A DNA stretch of 64,000 nt. Origin: Pseudophaeobacter profundi. Its GTDB lineage: Bacteria; Pseudomonadota; Alphaproteobacteria; Rhodobacterales; Rhodobacteraceae. The notes beneath the pieces were generated by a model. The model ran no database searches and was not told where the DNA came from. It saw only the letters and a program-made list of their open reading frames with translations. The translations under genes and the position numbers were made by a program. Of the stretch, positions 34,859 through 44,852 are shown one piece after another (position 1 is the first letter of the stretch; the number at the start of each line of letters is the position of its first letter). Location: the NCBI RefSeq assembly GCF_029697505.1, contig NZ_JARJEF010000002.1, positions 186,001 through 250,000 of the forward strand, in the 5' to 3' direction.

Positions 34859-35725
34859 TCAAACCGCCGCAGGTTCAGTCTCTGGTAGAGACAGCCTGCC
34901 CAACAACCATTCGCGGAATTCCAAAGCTTCAGGTTTGTCCTTGGCAATCGACAGGTAGTAGCCTTCGTGGCTCGGTATCGAAGCCGGGTGCGCCCGCTCG
35001 ACCATCCCTGTTTTCACCGCGTGATCGGCGAGCAGTTCGCTGACGAGGGCAACGCCGTTTCCATGGGCCGCAAGGTGCAAGGCCATGCCGTATGTATCAG
35101 TATAGAGCGATGGTGGCGGTGTGCTGCCAACCAGCTTGGCCCAGGCTTGCCAGCCGCTGGAAGTTCCAACTGCCTCGATGAGCGGCAGGTCATGCAAATC
35201 TCCGCTTAGATTTGGCGATTTCAAGGCAATGAGCTGGTTGGGGAGAAGAGGCTCGGCGTCAACCCCGCCCTGTCTGGCCGAGCCGAACCGTATTTCGACG
35301 TCAGCGCGGGTAGAGTGGAAGTCATCAGGCCAGATCGCGCTGTAAATTCTTACCCTGAGGCCGGGGAAACGCGCTTGGAAATCTGGCAATCTCGGCGCGA
35401 TTAGCCAATGTGCTACACTTACCGATGCAGCGATTGTCAGCAGGTTTTTTGCGGAGCCGGTGTCGACAATATCCATCGCGGCCGCCAGGGCGTGTAGCGG
35501 TGCGTCGACTTCGGGAAGAAGCCTCCGCCCGGCATCCGTCAACGCCAATCCACGCGCCTGGCGCATAAAGAGCGGAACGCCCAGCCGCGTTTCAAGCGAT
35601 TTTACTTGCTGGCTGACGGCTGATTGCGTGAGGCCAATTTCCTCCGCAGCAGCGGTGAAGCTCAGATGTCGTGCTGCTGCTTCGAACGAACGAAGCCAAC
35701 CCAACGGGGGAAGGGATTTTGCCAT
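34859..35725 (-). CDS. LysR-family transcriptional regulator
   Basis: A 288-residue LysR regulator resembling the GcvA subgroup. The N-terminal helix-turn-helix is FTAAAEEIGLTQSAVSQQVKSLE (residues ~23-45), and a periplasmic-binding-like effector domain follows. It is divergent from the catabolic genes starting at 35832, with ~106 A/T-rich bases between, so it most likely controls them in response to a pathway substrate. It lies 154 bases outside the island junction. Confidence 0.9.
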   Translation of the reverse strand: MAKSLPPLGWLRSFEAAARHLSFTAAAEEIGLTQSAVSQQVKSLETRLGVPLFMRQARGLALTDAGRRLLPEVDAPLHALAAAMDIVDTGSAKNLLTIAASVSVAHWLIAPRLPDFQARFPGLRVRIYSAIWPDDFHSTRADVEIRFGSARQGGVDAEPLLPNQLIALKSPNLSGDLHDLPLIEAVGTSSGWQAWAKLVGSTPPPSLYTDTYGMALHLAAHGNGVALVSELLADHAVKTGMVERAHPASIPSHEGYYLSIAKDKPEALEFREWLLGRLSLPETEPAAV

Positions 35726-35831
35726 GGTTCAATTCAGCCATTAATAACACTAATACCTAAGCGCATAATTCAATCGTTTGTCAAAAATATTCCGGCTTCA
35801 TACCGTCTCCTGCAGCGAACAGGAGGATGCA

Positions 35832-36431
35832 ATGAAACCGGAAATCAGGAAAATCGTCACCTATGATGAGGAAATCTTCATCGAGGGGTTTCGCGAAGCG
35901 GATAAGCCCTGGCGAATGTTCGCCGTCGCTGCCGTGCTACGCAACCCTTGGGCAGGTCGGTTTGTCGAAGACTTGACGCCACAGATCAAGGCCTATGGCC
36001 CCATCTTGGGCGAGATGATGACCAAGCGGATGATCGACCTTGCTGGAAACGGAGCGGCGATCGAGGCCTACGGCAAGGCGGCAGTTGTCGGACTTGATGG
36101 TGAAATTGAGCACGCGTCGGGACTGATCCATACCCTGCGGTTTGGCAATTTCTACCGCGAAGCCGTTGAGGCCAAATCTTACCTTGCCTTCACCAATACA
36201 CGCGGCACGGCGAATGCACCGATCATGGTTCCGCTGATGGACAAGAACGATGCAGGGCGACGTTCGCACTATCTGACCATCCAGTTCTCGATCCCTGATG
36301 CTCCGCGCGATGATGAGGTTGTCGTGGTGCTTGGTGCAGCCATGTCTGGCCGGCCTCATCACCGGATTGGGGATCGCTATCAGGACTTGAAGGACTTGGG
36401 CCATGGTCTCGACAATCCTGCCGCGGTCTGA
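35832..36431 (+). CDS. AA_synth (DUF1185) family protein
   Basis: A 199-residue protein matching the amino-acid-synthesis family pattern (PF06684-like), of unknown biochemical role. The body shows an EIFIEGFREADKPWRMFAVA opening and an RRSHYLTIQFSIPDAPRDDE segment. ATG 35832 has a perfect AGGAGG 6 bases upstream. It is the first gene of a five-gene operon with an alpha/beta hydrolase, flavin reductase, luciferase-like monooxygenase and aldehyde dehydrogenase, suggesting a catabolic rather than biosynthetic task. Confidence 0.8.
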   Translation: MKPEIRKIVTYDEEIFIEGFREADKPWRMFAVAAVLRNPWAGRFVEDLTPQIKAYGPILGEMMTKRMIDLAGNGAAIEAYGKAAVVGLDGEIEHASGLIHTLRFGNFYREAVEAKSYLAFTNTRGTANAPIMVPLMDKNDAGRRSHYLTIQFSIPDAPRDDEVVVVLGAAMSGRPHHRIGDRYQDLKDLGHGLDNPAAV

Positions 36432-37191
36432 AGTGGCAGGCCTGTCGGCTATCGTGGCAGGCGCGGGGCGGCCCGTGCTGCTGTTGCACGGCGTGGGCCT
36501 CAGGGCCGAGGCCTGGGGCGCGCAGATCGAGGCACTGCGCGGCAGCTATCAAGTGATCGCGCCTGATATGCCGGGCCATGGGCACAGTCCTTGCCCTTCT
36601 GGCCCGATCACGCTGGCCGAATATGCACAGGCTTTTCTACCTATTCTGCAAGAGCTTGCCGAGCCTGCGCTGGTTGTGGGTCATTCCATGGGGGCAATGA
36701 TCGCACTTGAATTGGCCTGCCGCGCCCCTGCCAACGTTGGTGCCGTTGCCGCGTGTAACGCTATATTTGAGCGTCGCCCAGAGGCGGCGGCGGCGGTGCA
36801 AGCCCGCGCAGGAAGCCTTGATGGGACTATTGCACCTGACCCCGGCTCAACGCTTGAGCGGTGGTTCGGAAGCGCGCAATCAGATGAACGCAGCGCCTGC
36901 GAAAGCTGGCTTCTTGCCGCCAACCCCAGGGGCTACCAGCTGGCCTATACCGCGTTTGCCCATGCAGATGGTCCGCGCCGAGAAACCCTGCAGGCGCTGA
37001 CCTGCCCCGCCCTCTTTGCAACAGGTGCGCTTGAGCCGAACTCAACGCCTGAGATGTCACAGGCCATGGCCGATCTTGCCCCGAAAGGCCGCGCTCTGAT
37101 CGTTGAGGGCGCGGCCCACATGATGCCGATGACACATGCGGGCGCGTTGAACAGCGCGCTCTTGGATTTTACGCAGGAGATCTGGCCATGA
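36403..37191 (+). CDS. Alpha/beta hydrolase
   Basis: A 262-residue alpha/beta hydrolase with the oxyanion block LLLHGVGL, the nucleophile elbow GHSMG and the catalytic His in EGAAHMMPM near the end. Its ATG lies 29 bases inside the preceding gene, and its stop overlaps the next start by 4 bases, so it is part of a coupled operon. An amide, enol-ester or ring-fission-product hydrolase is plausible beside the flavin monooxygenase. Confidence 0.85.
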   Translation: MVSTILPRSEVAGLSAIVAGAGRPVLLLHGVGLRAEAWGAQIEALRGSYQVIAPDMPGHGHSPCPSGPITLAEYAQAFLPILQELAEPALVVGHSMGAMIALELACRAPANVGAVAACNAIFERRPEAAAAVQARAGSLDGTIAPDPGSTLERWFGSAQSDERSACESWLLAANPRGYQLAYTAFAHADGPRRETLQALTCPALFATGALEPNSTPEMSQAMADLAPKGRALIVEGAAHMMPMTHAGALNSALLDFTQEIWP

Positions 37192-38102
37192 GTGCGATAG
37201 ATCCGCGTGCGCTGCGCAGCGCATTTGGCACCTTCATGACGGGGGTCACCGTCGTCACAGGCAAAGCCGTTGATGGAACAGTTGTCGGATTTACGGCCAA
37301 TTCCTTCTCATCCGTCTCCCTTGATCCGCCGCTATTGCTGGTTTGCCCAGGCAAGTTCCTCTCTAGCTATGAAGCGTTTGCGGGCTGCACGCAGTTCGCG
37401 GTCAATATCCTGGCCGAGGGGCAGGAAGACGTGGCAAACACCTTCGCAAGTTACAAGGGCGACCGTTTCGCGCGTGTGCCTCATCGCCAAGACGCCTTGG
37501 GCAACCTGCTGATTGACGGTGCGCTAACACAGTTTTCATGCACAACTCACAGCGTGGTTGATGCCGGGGATCATGCGATCCTGATTGGCGCAGTGCAGAG
37601 CTTTGAACAGCGTGCCGGACGTGGACTTGGCTATGCCGACGGACAGTTTTTCAGTCTCGGACTTGAACGCGCGGCGCTTGAGCATTCGGGCAATACGGCC
37701 CTTGGGGGTGCAATCATCACCTGCGGCGATACTGTGCTGTTAGAGCGGACTGAGGCCGGATACCGCCCACCGCAGTGTCTGGCAAAGCACCGCGACAACC
37801 TACGCCCTACCCTTACACGTGACCTTGAGGCGCGCGACCTTCCCGTAAAGCTTGGTCCCGCCTATTCTGTATTCGAAGATGGCAAAACCCATTGCTCCTA
37901 TTTTCTCGCCGCAGAGCCGTTCACCAACAACGGCGGGTTCGAAGCCCATCCAATCGGTGACATTCGCAAACTGAAATTCACCTCCCAACCCATCGCTGAT
38001 ATGATGAACCGCTTCGCGCTTGAGATTCAGACGCGCAGCTTTGGTCTCTATGTCGGTGATGCACAGCGCGGCGATGTACACCACCTGCCTGAAAGGAGCT
38101 GA
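37188..38102 (+). CDS. Flavin reductase with extra C-terminal domain
   Basis: A 304-residue protein. Residues 1-~165 are a flavin-reductase-like domain (AFGTFMTGVTVVTG; GFTANSFSSVSLDPPLLLVC) that supplies reduced FMN/FAD to a partner monooxygenase, here the next gene. Residues ~165-304 form a second domain (GGAIITCGDTVLLERTEAGY) reminiscent of a Nudix fold but without the GX5EX7REUXEEXGU catalytic box. Standalone reductases of this type are ~170 residues, so this is a fusion. Confidence 0.85.
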   Translation: MSAIDPRALRSAFGTFMTGVTVVTGKAVDGTVVGFTANSFSSVSLDPPLLLVCPGKFLSSYEAFAGCTQFAVNILAEGQEDVANTFASYKGDRFARVPHRQDALGNLLIDGALTQFSCTTHSVVDAGDHAILIGAVQSFEQRAGRGLGYADGQFFSLGLERAALEHSGNTALGGAIITCGDTVLLERTEAGYRPPQCLAKHRDNLRPTLTRDLEARDLPVKLGPAYSVFEDGKTHCSYFLAAEPFTNNGGFEAHPIGDIRKLKFTSQPIADMMNRFALEIQTRSFGLYVGDAQRGDVHHLPERS

Positions 38103-38105
38103 AAA

Positions 38106-39140
38106 ATGGAGTTCTCACTCTTTGTGCATATGGAGCGCCTGACGCCCGAGCAATCGCACCAACAGCTAAATGAAGAACTGATCGCGCTGTGTAAAATGGC
38201 AGACGATGCAGGGATGCGCGCCATCTGGACCGGAGAACACCACGGGATGGAGTTCACCATCGCGCCGAACCCCCTTATGTCGCTCGTGCATATTTCCCAT
38301 CACACAAAAAACGTGAAACTGGGAACGGGTACGGTGATCGCGCCGTTCTGGCACCCTGTCAAGCTGGCTGGCGAGGCGGCATCTGCCGATCTGATGACAG
38401 GCGGGCGCATCGAGCTTGGGATCGCTCGCGGGGCATATTCATACGAATACGAGCGGCTAATGCCTGGAATGGACGCGTGGGAAGCGGGTCAACGCATGCG
38501 CGAATTGGCGCCACTTCTCCCCAAGCTGTGGGAAGGTGACTGTACCCATGAGGGCACGTTTTATAAATTCCCAGCCACGACAGCCGCGCCCAGGCCCTTG
38601 CAGGACGGTGGCCCGCCGATCTGGATCGCAGCACGCGACCCGAACAGTCACGAGTTTGGTGTGCAGAACGGGTTTAACATTCAGGTGACGCCACTGTGGC
38701 AGGGGATCGAGGAAATCAAAACCCTGATGGAGCGCTTCAACGCCGCCTGCGCCAGCTATGACGGCCCACGACCCAAAATCATGCTGCTGCATCACACCTA
38801 TGTTGGCGCGGATGCCGATGATGTGACACAGGCCGCCCGCGAGCTGTCGCGCTTCTATTGCTACTTTGGCGCCTGGTTCAAGAACGAGCGCCCGGTAGCA
38901 CAGGGGCTGATTTCCCCTCTCTCAGAGGAGGAGCTTGCCGCCAATGGCCTTATGGCCCCCGAGAACATGGCGCGTGATCTGACCATCGGAACCGCAGAAG
39001 ACGTCATCGAGAAAATACGCAAATACGAAGAGCTTGGGTATGATGAATACGCGTTCTGGATCGACAGTGGGATGAGTTTCGAACGCAAGCGCGCCTCGCT
39101 TGCTCGTTTCATCGACACTGTCATGCCGGCCTTCAGGTGA
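38106..39140 (+). CDS. LLM-class flavin-dependent monooxygenase
   Basis: A 344-residue bacterial-luciferase-like TIM barrel (EFSLFVHMERLTPEQ; AIWTGEHHGMEFTIAPNPL; GTGTVIAPFWHPVKLAGEAA). Such enzymes use reduced flavin from a separate reductase to oxygenate alkanes, aldehydes or N-heterocycles. The reductase gene ends 3 bases upstream, so this is a two-component monooxygenase. Substrate unknown; the neighbours suggest that oxidation produces an aldehyde and an amide or acyl group. Confidence 0.88.
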   Translation: MEFSLFVHMERLTPEQSHQQLNEELIALCKMADDAGMRAIWTGEHHGMEFTIAPNPLMSLVHISHHTKNVKLGTGTVIAPFWHPVKLAGEAASADLMTGGRIELGIARGAYSYEYERLMPGMDAWEAGQRMRELAPLLPKLWEGDCTHEGTFYKFPATTAAPRPLQDGGPPIWIAARDPNSHEFGVQNGFNIQVTPLWQGIEEIKTLMERFNAACASYDGPRPKIMLLHHTYVGADADDVTQAARELSRFYCYFGAWFKNERPVAQGLISPLSEEELAANGLMAPENMARDLTIGTAEDVIEKIRKYEELGYDEYAFWIDSGMSFERKRASLARFIDTVMPAFR

Positions 39141-39148
39141 GGAACAAA

Positions 39149-40627
39149 ATGGACCGCAAACCACACTATCAGCTTTTTATTGACGGCGCTTGGACGGAAG
39201 GTTCCGAAGGTCAGGTCATGGCCTCGCAAAACCCCGCCAACGGACGGGACTGGGCGACCTTCGCCTGCGCGTCGCGGGCCGATGTCGCGCGCGCCATCAA
39301 ATCTGCTCGCCGGGCGCTGAACGACCCGGCATGGCGCGATATGACCCAGACACAACGTGGCAAACTGCTTTATCGGCTTGCCGAACTGATCGAAGAAAAC
39401 GCCGCTGAAATCGGGCGCATCGAAACAACAGACAGCGGCAAGCTCCTGGCGGAAACTGCCAGCCAGTCGGCCTATGTCGGCGACTATTACCGCTATTACG
39501 CGGGGCTTGCCGACAAGATCGAAGGTGCGGTCCTGCCGATCGACAAACCAGACATGCATGTCTTTACCCGGCGCGAACCGATCGGTGTTGTCGCTGCCAT
39601 CGTGCCGTGGAATGCCCAGATGTTCCTGACAGCAACAAAGCTGGGCCCCGCATTGGCGGCGGGCTGCTCCGTGGTGTTGAAAGCCTCGGAAATTGCCCCC
39701 GCGCCGATGCTCGAGTTTGCCCGCCTGATCGAACAGGCAGGTTTCCCGGCCGGTGTCGTTTCGGTCATCACAGGAGATGCCGAAAACTGTGCCATCCCGC
39801 TGACACGTCACCCCGATATCGACCGCATAGCCTTTACCGGTGGGCCGGAAACCGCACGGCACGTCGTGCGCAACTCAGCTGAAAATTTTGCGGTCACCAC
39901 GCTGGAGCTCGGCGGAAAATCCCCCATTCTGGTCTTTGAAGACGCTGATCTCGACGGCGCGGCCAATGGGCTTATCGCAGGCAATTTCGGCGCCTCGGGC
40001 CAAAGCTGTGTGGCGGGCACGCGGGGCCTGGTGCATCGCTCTGTGTTGGAGGTCGTAGCGGCGAAGATCAAAGAGAAGATGGAGGGCGTTGTCATCGGCG
40101 ACCCGCTTGATGTGACAACCCAAATCGGCCCCCTTTGCACGGCCGAGCAAATCAGAAAGATCGAAGCAACCCTTGCTGCGGCCGTATCAAGCGGCGCGAC
40201 AATCCGCTTTGGTGGCGCGCCTCTGGAACGCCCCGGCAATTACATGGCACCCACCCTTGTTGAATGCGCTGACACAAACGCCGAAACGCTCAAGATCGAA
40301 ATGTTCGGACCTGTCATGTCGCTCTTGCCATTCGACACCGAAGAAGAAGCTATCGCAATTGCCAACAGTACTCCCTTCGGGCTCGGCTCGGGTGTTTTTA
40401 CCGAGAATGTCGCACGCGCGCATCGCGTCTCTGCGCGGCTCAAGGCGGGCATCTGTTGGGTCAATACCTACCGTGCGGTGTCGCCCATGGCGCCCTTCGG
40501 AGGATTCGATCAGTCAGGCTATGGGCGCGAGGCCGGGATAGAGGCCATACATGACTACACGCGCAGCAAAACAACGTGGATTAGCACGTCCGAAACACCA
40601 ATGGCCAACCCGTTTGTGATGCGTTGA
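39149..40627 (+). CDS. Aldehyde dehydrogenase family protein
   Basis: A 492-residue NAD(P)-dependent aldehyde dehydrogenase. It has VPWNAQMFLTATKLGPALAAG, the catalytic Glu in TLELGGKSPILVF and the catalytic Cys in GASGQSCVAGTR. ATG 39149 is preceded by GAGGA at 39139-39143; the earlier GTG at 39137 overlaps the previous stop and is less likely. It probably oxidises the aldehyde released by the upstream monooxygenase and hydrolase. Last gene of the operon, followed by a terminator hairpin. Confidence 0.9.
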   Translation: MDRKPHYQLFIDGAWTEGSEGQVMASQNPANGRDWATFACASRADVARAIKSARRALNDPAWRDMTQTQRGKLLYRLAELIEENAAEIGRIETTDSGKLLAETASQSAYVGDYYRYYAGLADKIEGAVLPIDKPDMHVFTRREPIGVVAAIVPWNAQMFLTATKLGPALAAGCSVVLKASEIAPAPMLEFARLIEQAGFPAGVVSVITGDAENCAIPLTRHPDIDRIAFTGGPETARHVVRNSAENFAVTTLELGGKSPILVFEDADLDGAANGLIAGNFGASGQSCVAGTRGLVHRSVLEVVAAKIKEKMEGVVIGDPLDVTTQIGPLCTAEQIRKIEATLAAAVSSGATIRFGGAPLERPGNYMAPTLVECADTNAETLKIEMFGPVMSLLPFDTEEEAIAIANSTPFGLGSGVFTENVARAHRVSARLKAGICWVNTYRAVSPMAPFGGFDQSGYGREAGIEAIHDYTRSKTTWISTSETPMANPFVMR

Positions 40628-40674
40628 GTGGAGGCTGAAGTCTTCTTGATAACCCCCTAAACCAATAGGCGAAT

Positions 40675-40712
40675 AAGCCGACGTGCTGCCATAGTGCAGC
40701 CTATGTCGGCTT
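40675..40712 (+). terminator. Terminator-like hairpin after aldehyde dehydrogenase operon
   Basis: AAGCCGAC (40675-40682) pairs with GTCGGCTT (40705-40712), with an inner GCTGC/GCAGC stem. No long T-run follows. The remaining ~200 bases to the nap operon end hold no gene I can support. Confidence 0.55.
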
Positions 40713-40917
40713 CTCTAACTGGGCGTCTGGGGCAAGCTGGTGCCATTGTGGGATCGTTCTTCCCGGTCACGCTTCGCTTTGCAGTCTGTTTTGGTGTCCA
40801 AAGGGCGGCGCAGCACGCATACGTCGGATTGGCAGTGGAGAGCGATCTGCAAGGTGATGGGTGATCACAACAGCGCGTTGCCATGACTGCCATGATTACC
40901 CGGAAACGTTCTATCCG

Positions 40918-41610
40918 TTACCCACGGGATTGCCGTTCCAACAGGAAGCTCTGGATTTCTTTCGCGCCGCTTGGGCCGGGTTGCGTTTCACCCAACAGGC
41001 TGTCCGGAACCGTCCAGCCAGGTTCGACGCCCGTCATATCGGGCAGTTCGTGGGCAATCCCCTTGTGACAGTCGATGCAGGTTCTTTCACCGGATAGCAG
41101 GTATTGCGTATGGATATCGGCCGCGCGCGGGGATTGGCGACTAAGGTCCATCGCAACTTCGGAATGGCAATTACGGCATTCCAGACTGTCATTTGCGCCA
41201 AGCCGCGCCCATTCACGCTTGGCCATGACCAGGCGATGTTCGAGAAACTTCTGCCGCGTGTTGATGGTGCCGAAGATCTTGCCCCAGACCTCTTTCGAGG
41301 CCTGCATCTTGCGGGCGATCTTGTCGGACCATTCATGCGGAACATGGCAGTCTGGGCATCCAGCGCGCACCCCGGAACGGTTCGAAAAATGCACCGTGTG
41401 CGACAGTTCCTCAAAGACGTTGTTGCGCATTTCATGACACGAGATGCAGAATTCTTCGCTGTTGGTGTATTCCAGTGCGGTGTTGAAACCGCCCCAGAAG
41501 ATCACGCCGCCAAGAAAGCCACCGAGGGTCAGAAAGCCGAGGCCAAGCGTGACCGCTGGTGTCCAGAGCACGTTCCAGAACCAGCGAAAGGGGAACAAGA
41601 TCCAACGCAT
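40918..41610 (-). CDS. napC: Periplasmic nitrate reductase, tetraheme cytochrome NapC
   Basis: A 230-residue NapC/NirT-family quinol dehydrogenase. One N-terminal transmembrane helix ([18 protein letters not shown]) is followed by four CxxCH heme sites: CISCH, CPDCH, CRNCH and CIDCH. It passes electrons from the quinol pool to NapAB. ATG 41610 is preceded by a G-rich element; 1 base separates it from the napB stop. Last gene of the operon. Confidence 0.95.
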   Translation of the reverse strand: MRWILFPFRWFWNVLWTPAVTLGLGFLTLGGFLGGVIFWGGFNTALEYTNSEEFCISCHEMRNNVFEELSHTVHFSNRSGVRAGCPDCHVPHEWSDKIARKMQASKEVWGKIFGTINTRQKFLEHRLVMAKREWARLGANDSLECRNCHSEVAMDLSRQSPRAADIHTQYLLSGERTCIDCHKGIAHELPDMTGVEPGWTVPDSLLGETQPGPSGAKEIQSFLLERQSRG

Positions 41611-41611
41611 T

Positions 41612-42070
41612 TCAATCCCCCCCTGCGGCCACAGTGCCGATGTCGGACATATCGGTGAAGGTATTGCCAATCAGCGCGGCGGTATCGGCCTGGGGAACGT
41701 GGCATTGGGTGCAGAAGTAGCGGCGCGGCGAGACATCCGCCAGCATCTGGGCCTCCCGCGTCATGTAGTGGGTGATCGAAATCATCGGTGCGCCTGCCCC
41801 AAGCGAGTGTTCGCGTTTGTGGCAAGACATGCAGCGGTTCGCATTGACCGTGAGTTGATAGCCCTCGATCGAATGCGGAATGATCGGCGGCTGTTCGGGG
41901 TAGGCGCGCATCTGTCGCACATCATCGGTGACATAGCGCTCCAGTGGTCCAGCGGGTACCGGCTCCATCGCGTTGGGCATCGGCCCCGATAGTTCAGGGA
42001 CATTCTGCGCAACGACAAAGCTGGCAATCATGCAGGCTGCGAAGGTGGCGGCAAAGCGGAGCTGTTTCAT
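41612..42070 (-). CDS. napB: Periplasmic nitrate reductase diheme subunit NapB
   Basis: A 152-residue diheme cytochrome c with a signal peptide ([22 protein letters not shown]) and two CxxCH sites, CMSCH and CTQCH. It receives electrons from NapC and passes them to the NapA iron-sulfur cluster. ATG 42070 overlaps the napA stop codon by one base. Confidence 0.95.
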   Translation of the reverse strand: MKQLRFAATFAACMIASFVVAQNVPELSGPMPNAMEPVPAGPLERYVTDDVRQMRAYPEQPPIIPHSIEGYQLTVNANRCMSCHKREHSLGAGAPMISITHYMTREAQMLADVSPRRYFCTQCHVPQADTAALIGNTFTDMSDIGTVAAGGD

Positions 42071-44577
42071 CACACCGCCTCCACGCGCACAGCACATTTC
42101 TTGAAATCAGTTTGTTTCGAGATCGGGTCCGTTGCGTCAAGCGTCACCTTGTTGATGAGTTGGCTGGCATCGAACCACGGCACAAAGATCACGCCCGGCG
42201 GCATCCGGTTCCTGCCCCGTGTTTCAACCCGCGAGCGGATTTCACCCCGGCGGGAAATCACCCGGACCTCCATCCCCTGATTGAGCCCCCTTTCGCGCGC
42301 ATCAATGGCGTTCATGAAGACCTTGGCGCCGGGGAAAGCCTTGTAAAGTTCCGGCACCCGCATGGTCATGGAACCGGAGTGCCAGTGTTCCAGCACCCGC
42401 CCCGTGACCAGCCACATGTTGAAATCATCATCGGGGCTTTCGGCTGGCGGTTCATATGGGACCGAGAGGATAACCGCCCGACCATCAGGTTTGCCGTAGA
42501 ACTCCACATCACTGCCAGCAGTCACATAGGGATCATGGCCTTCACGGAACCGCCATTTGGTTTCTTTGCCATCAACAACCGGCCAGCGAAGGCCACGCAC
42601 GTCGTCGCTCTGATAGGTATCATATGGCGCAAGGTCATGGCCGTGCCCCCGCCCAAAGGTGGCATATTCCTCGAACAGGCCTTTCTGGATGTAAAATCCG
42701 AAATCTCGGGCTTCGTGGTTGTTGTAATCCTCCCGCACCTCTTCCAGAGGATAGGCGTCGACCTGGCCGTTGGCATAACAGATATCAAACAGCGTCTTGC
42801 CCTTGTATTCGGGATGCGCGTCCAGAATTTCGGCCGGCCAGATCTCGTCGGTGGTGAAACGTTTTGAGAACTCGACCATCTGCCACAGATCAGAGCGCGA
42901 CTCGCCCGGCGCGTCGACCAGCTGATGCCAGGCATGGGTCCGGCGTTCGGCATTGCCGTAGACGCCCTCTTTTTCGACCCACATGGCAGCGGGCAGGATG
43001 ATATCGGCGGCCATGGCCGTCACCGTCGGATAGGCATCGGTGACCACGATCATATTGTCGGGATTGCGATAGCCCTGATAGGTCTCGTTCTGGGAATTGG
43101 GCGCCGCTTGCAGGTTGTTGTTACACTGCACCCAGTAGAAATTCAGCACACCGTCCTTGAGCTTGCGATCCTGCAGCACCGCGTGGAAACCGGGCTTGGT
43201 GTTCAGCAGCCCATGCGGCAGTTTCCACAGTTCCTCGGCGTGTTCCACATGCTTGGGGTTGGTTACGACCATATCTGCGGGCAATCGGTGCGCAAAGGTG
43301 CCGACCTCGCGCGCGGTGCCACAGGCCGAAGGCTGGCCGGTCAACGAAAACGGAGAATTGCCCGGTTCAGATATTTTACCGGTCAGCAGGTGGATGTTAT
43401 AGACCATCTGATTGGCCCAGACGCCACGAACATGCTGGTTGAAGCCCATGGTCCAAAGCGACATGACCTTGGTATCCGGATCTGCGTAAAGCTCTGCCAA
43501 CTCCTCAAGGAATCCGGGTTCGACCCCCGACAACTCGCTGACATGGTCGAGCGTATAGCTTGAAACATGCTCCTTGAAGGCCTCAAAATCGCTGTCTTCC
43601 ATCAGTCCGGGATTGTCGGCCCCGGTTGCGGCGACTTGCAGTTCGTGTTCGGGGCGCAGCCCATAGCCGATGTCAGTGGCCCCCTTCTTGAAGGTGGTAT
43701 GTTTGCCAACGAAATCCTCGTTCACCCGCCCCGTCTGGATGATGTGATTGGCGATGTAGTTCAGGATTGCCAGGTCAGTGCCCGGTTTGAACACCATCGG
43801 AATATCCGCCAGATCCATCGAGCGATGGGTGAAGGTAGACAGCACCGCACATTTCACCCCGGGGGTGCCCAGACGGCGATCGGCCAGCCTGGTCCACAGG
43901 ATCGGGTGCATCTCTGCCATGTTTGATCCCCAGAGCACAAAGGCGTCTGCGTGTTCGAAATCATCGTAGCAGCCCATCGGCTCATCAATGCCGAAGGTGC
44001 GCATGAAGGCCACCGCTGCCGAGGCCATGCAATGGCGCGCGTTGGGGTCGAGGTTGTTGGACCGGAAGCCCGCCCGCATCAATTTGGTCGCGGCATAGCC
44101 TTCCAGCACGGTCCATTGGCCGGACCCGAACATGCCGATGCTTTCCGGGCCCTTGTCCTTCAGAACCGTCTTGACCCTATCCGCCATGACGTCAAAGGCC
44201 TCGTCCCAGCTGACCGGTTCAAATTCGCCCTCTTTGTCGAAGACGCCGTTCGACTTGCGCATCAGTGGCGTTGTCAGCCGGTCTTCGCCATACATGATCT
44301 TGGAGAGGAAATAGCCCTTCACGCAGTTCAGGCCGCGATTGACCTCATGCTGCATGTCGCCATGGGTGGCGACGACCTTGCCCTCCTTGACGCCCACCAT
44401 GACACCGCAACCGGTCCCGCAGAACCGGCAGGGTGCCTTGGACCACTTGATCTTCAGCGCCTCAACGCCGCCGGGGACGGGCTGCGCCAGCGCCTCCTGT
44501 GGGATACCTGCGGCAGATGCGGCCAGTGCGGCTGCCTGGGCTTTCAGAAGCTGGCGTCGGGTCACGTCGAGTGGCAT
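42070..44577 (-). CDS. napA: Periplasmic nitrate reductase catalytic subunit NapA
   Basis: An 835-residue Mo-bis-MGD enzyme reducing nitrate to nitrite. A Tat signal (TRRQLLKAQ) is at the start. The [4Fe-4S] cysteines are C50, C53, C57 and C85 ([17 protein letters not shown]), and the molybdenum ligand is Cys183 in [11 protein letters not shown]. It supports anaerobic nitrate respiration or redox balancing. It overlaps napD by 16 bases; NapD is its chaperone. Confidence 0.97.
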   Translation of the reverse strand: MPLDVTRRQLLKAQAAALAASAAGIPQEALAQPVPGGVEALKIKWSKAPCRFCGTGCGVMVGVKEGKVVATHGDMQHEVNRGLNCVKGYFLSKIMYGEDRLTTPLMRKSNGVFDKEGEFEPVSWDEAFDVMADRVKTVLKDKGPESIGMFGSGQWTVLEGYAATKLMRAGFRSNNLDPNARHCMASAAVAFMRTFGIDEPMGCYDDFEHADAFVLWGSNMAEMHPILWTRLADRRLGTPGVKCAVLSTFTHRSMDLADIPMVFKPGTDLAILNYIANHIIQTGRVNEDFVGKHTTFKKGATDIGYGLRPEHELQVAATGADNPGLMEDSDFEAFKEHVSSYTLDHVSELSGVEPGFLEELAELYADPDTKVMSLWTMGFNQHVRGVWANQMVYNIHLLTGKISEPGNSPFSLTGQPSACGTAREVGTFAHRLPADMVVTNPKHVEHAEELWKLPHGLLNTKPGFHAVLQDRKLKDGVLNFYWVQCNNNLQAAPNSQNETYQGYRNPDNMIVVTDAYPTVTAMAADIILPAAMWVEKEGVYGNAERRTHAWHQLVDAPGESRSDLWQMVEFSKRFTTDEIWPAEILDAHPEYKGKTLFDICYANGQVDAYPLEEVREDYNNHEARDFGFYIQKGLFEEYATFGRGHGHDLAPYDTYQSDDVRGLRWPVVDGKETKWRFREGHDPYVTAGSDVEFYGKPDGRAVILSVPYEPPAESPDDDFNMWLVTGRVLEHWHSGSMTMRVPELYKAFPGAKVFMNAIDARERGLNQGMEVRVISRRGEIRSRVETRGRNRMPPGVIFVPWFDASQLINKVTLDATDPISKQTDFKKCAVRVEAV

Positions 44578-44852
44578 GTGGGATCCTCCATATGGGCGGG
44601 CATATCGTCGGGTTCTTCGGCATGTTCAAAAACCATATTTGCCACCAGAACACCGGGCATCAGGTTGATCTCGGTCAGCCGGTCGCCCAGCTGACCTGTG
44701 CTGAGCCCCTCGATGGTGATGATCAGACGCGTGGCATCCTCGCCATGCACCTCGACCCCGTCGAGAACCTCTATCAGGGCGCGTACCCTTTCTTTTGCAT
44801 CTGGGGTGACGCTCACCACCGCGGATGATACGTGCCAGCGATCCTTAGGCAT
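44562..44852 (-). CDS. napD: NapD chaperone
   Basis: A 96-residue ferredoxin-like-fold chaperone that binds the Tat signal of NapA during cofactor loading. [18 protein letters not shown] and the [17 protein letters not shown] end are NapD-like. It overlaps napF by 8 bases and napA by 16. Confidence 0.9.
   Translation of the reverse strand: MPKDRWHVSSAVVSVTPDAKERVRALIEVLDGVEVHGEDATRLIITIEGLSTGQLGDRLTEINLMPGVLVANMVFEHAEEPDDMPAHMEDPTCHST

Noticed and set aside
34726-34947. 73-codon minus frame beside attR
   Set aside because: Overlaps the end of the LysR gene in another frame and is not protein-like.
40657-40893. Minus-strand 78-codon frame, possible transposase remnant
   Set aside because: No transposase motif, no terminal repeats; overlaps a terminator-like hairpin.
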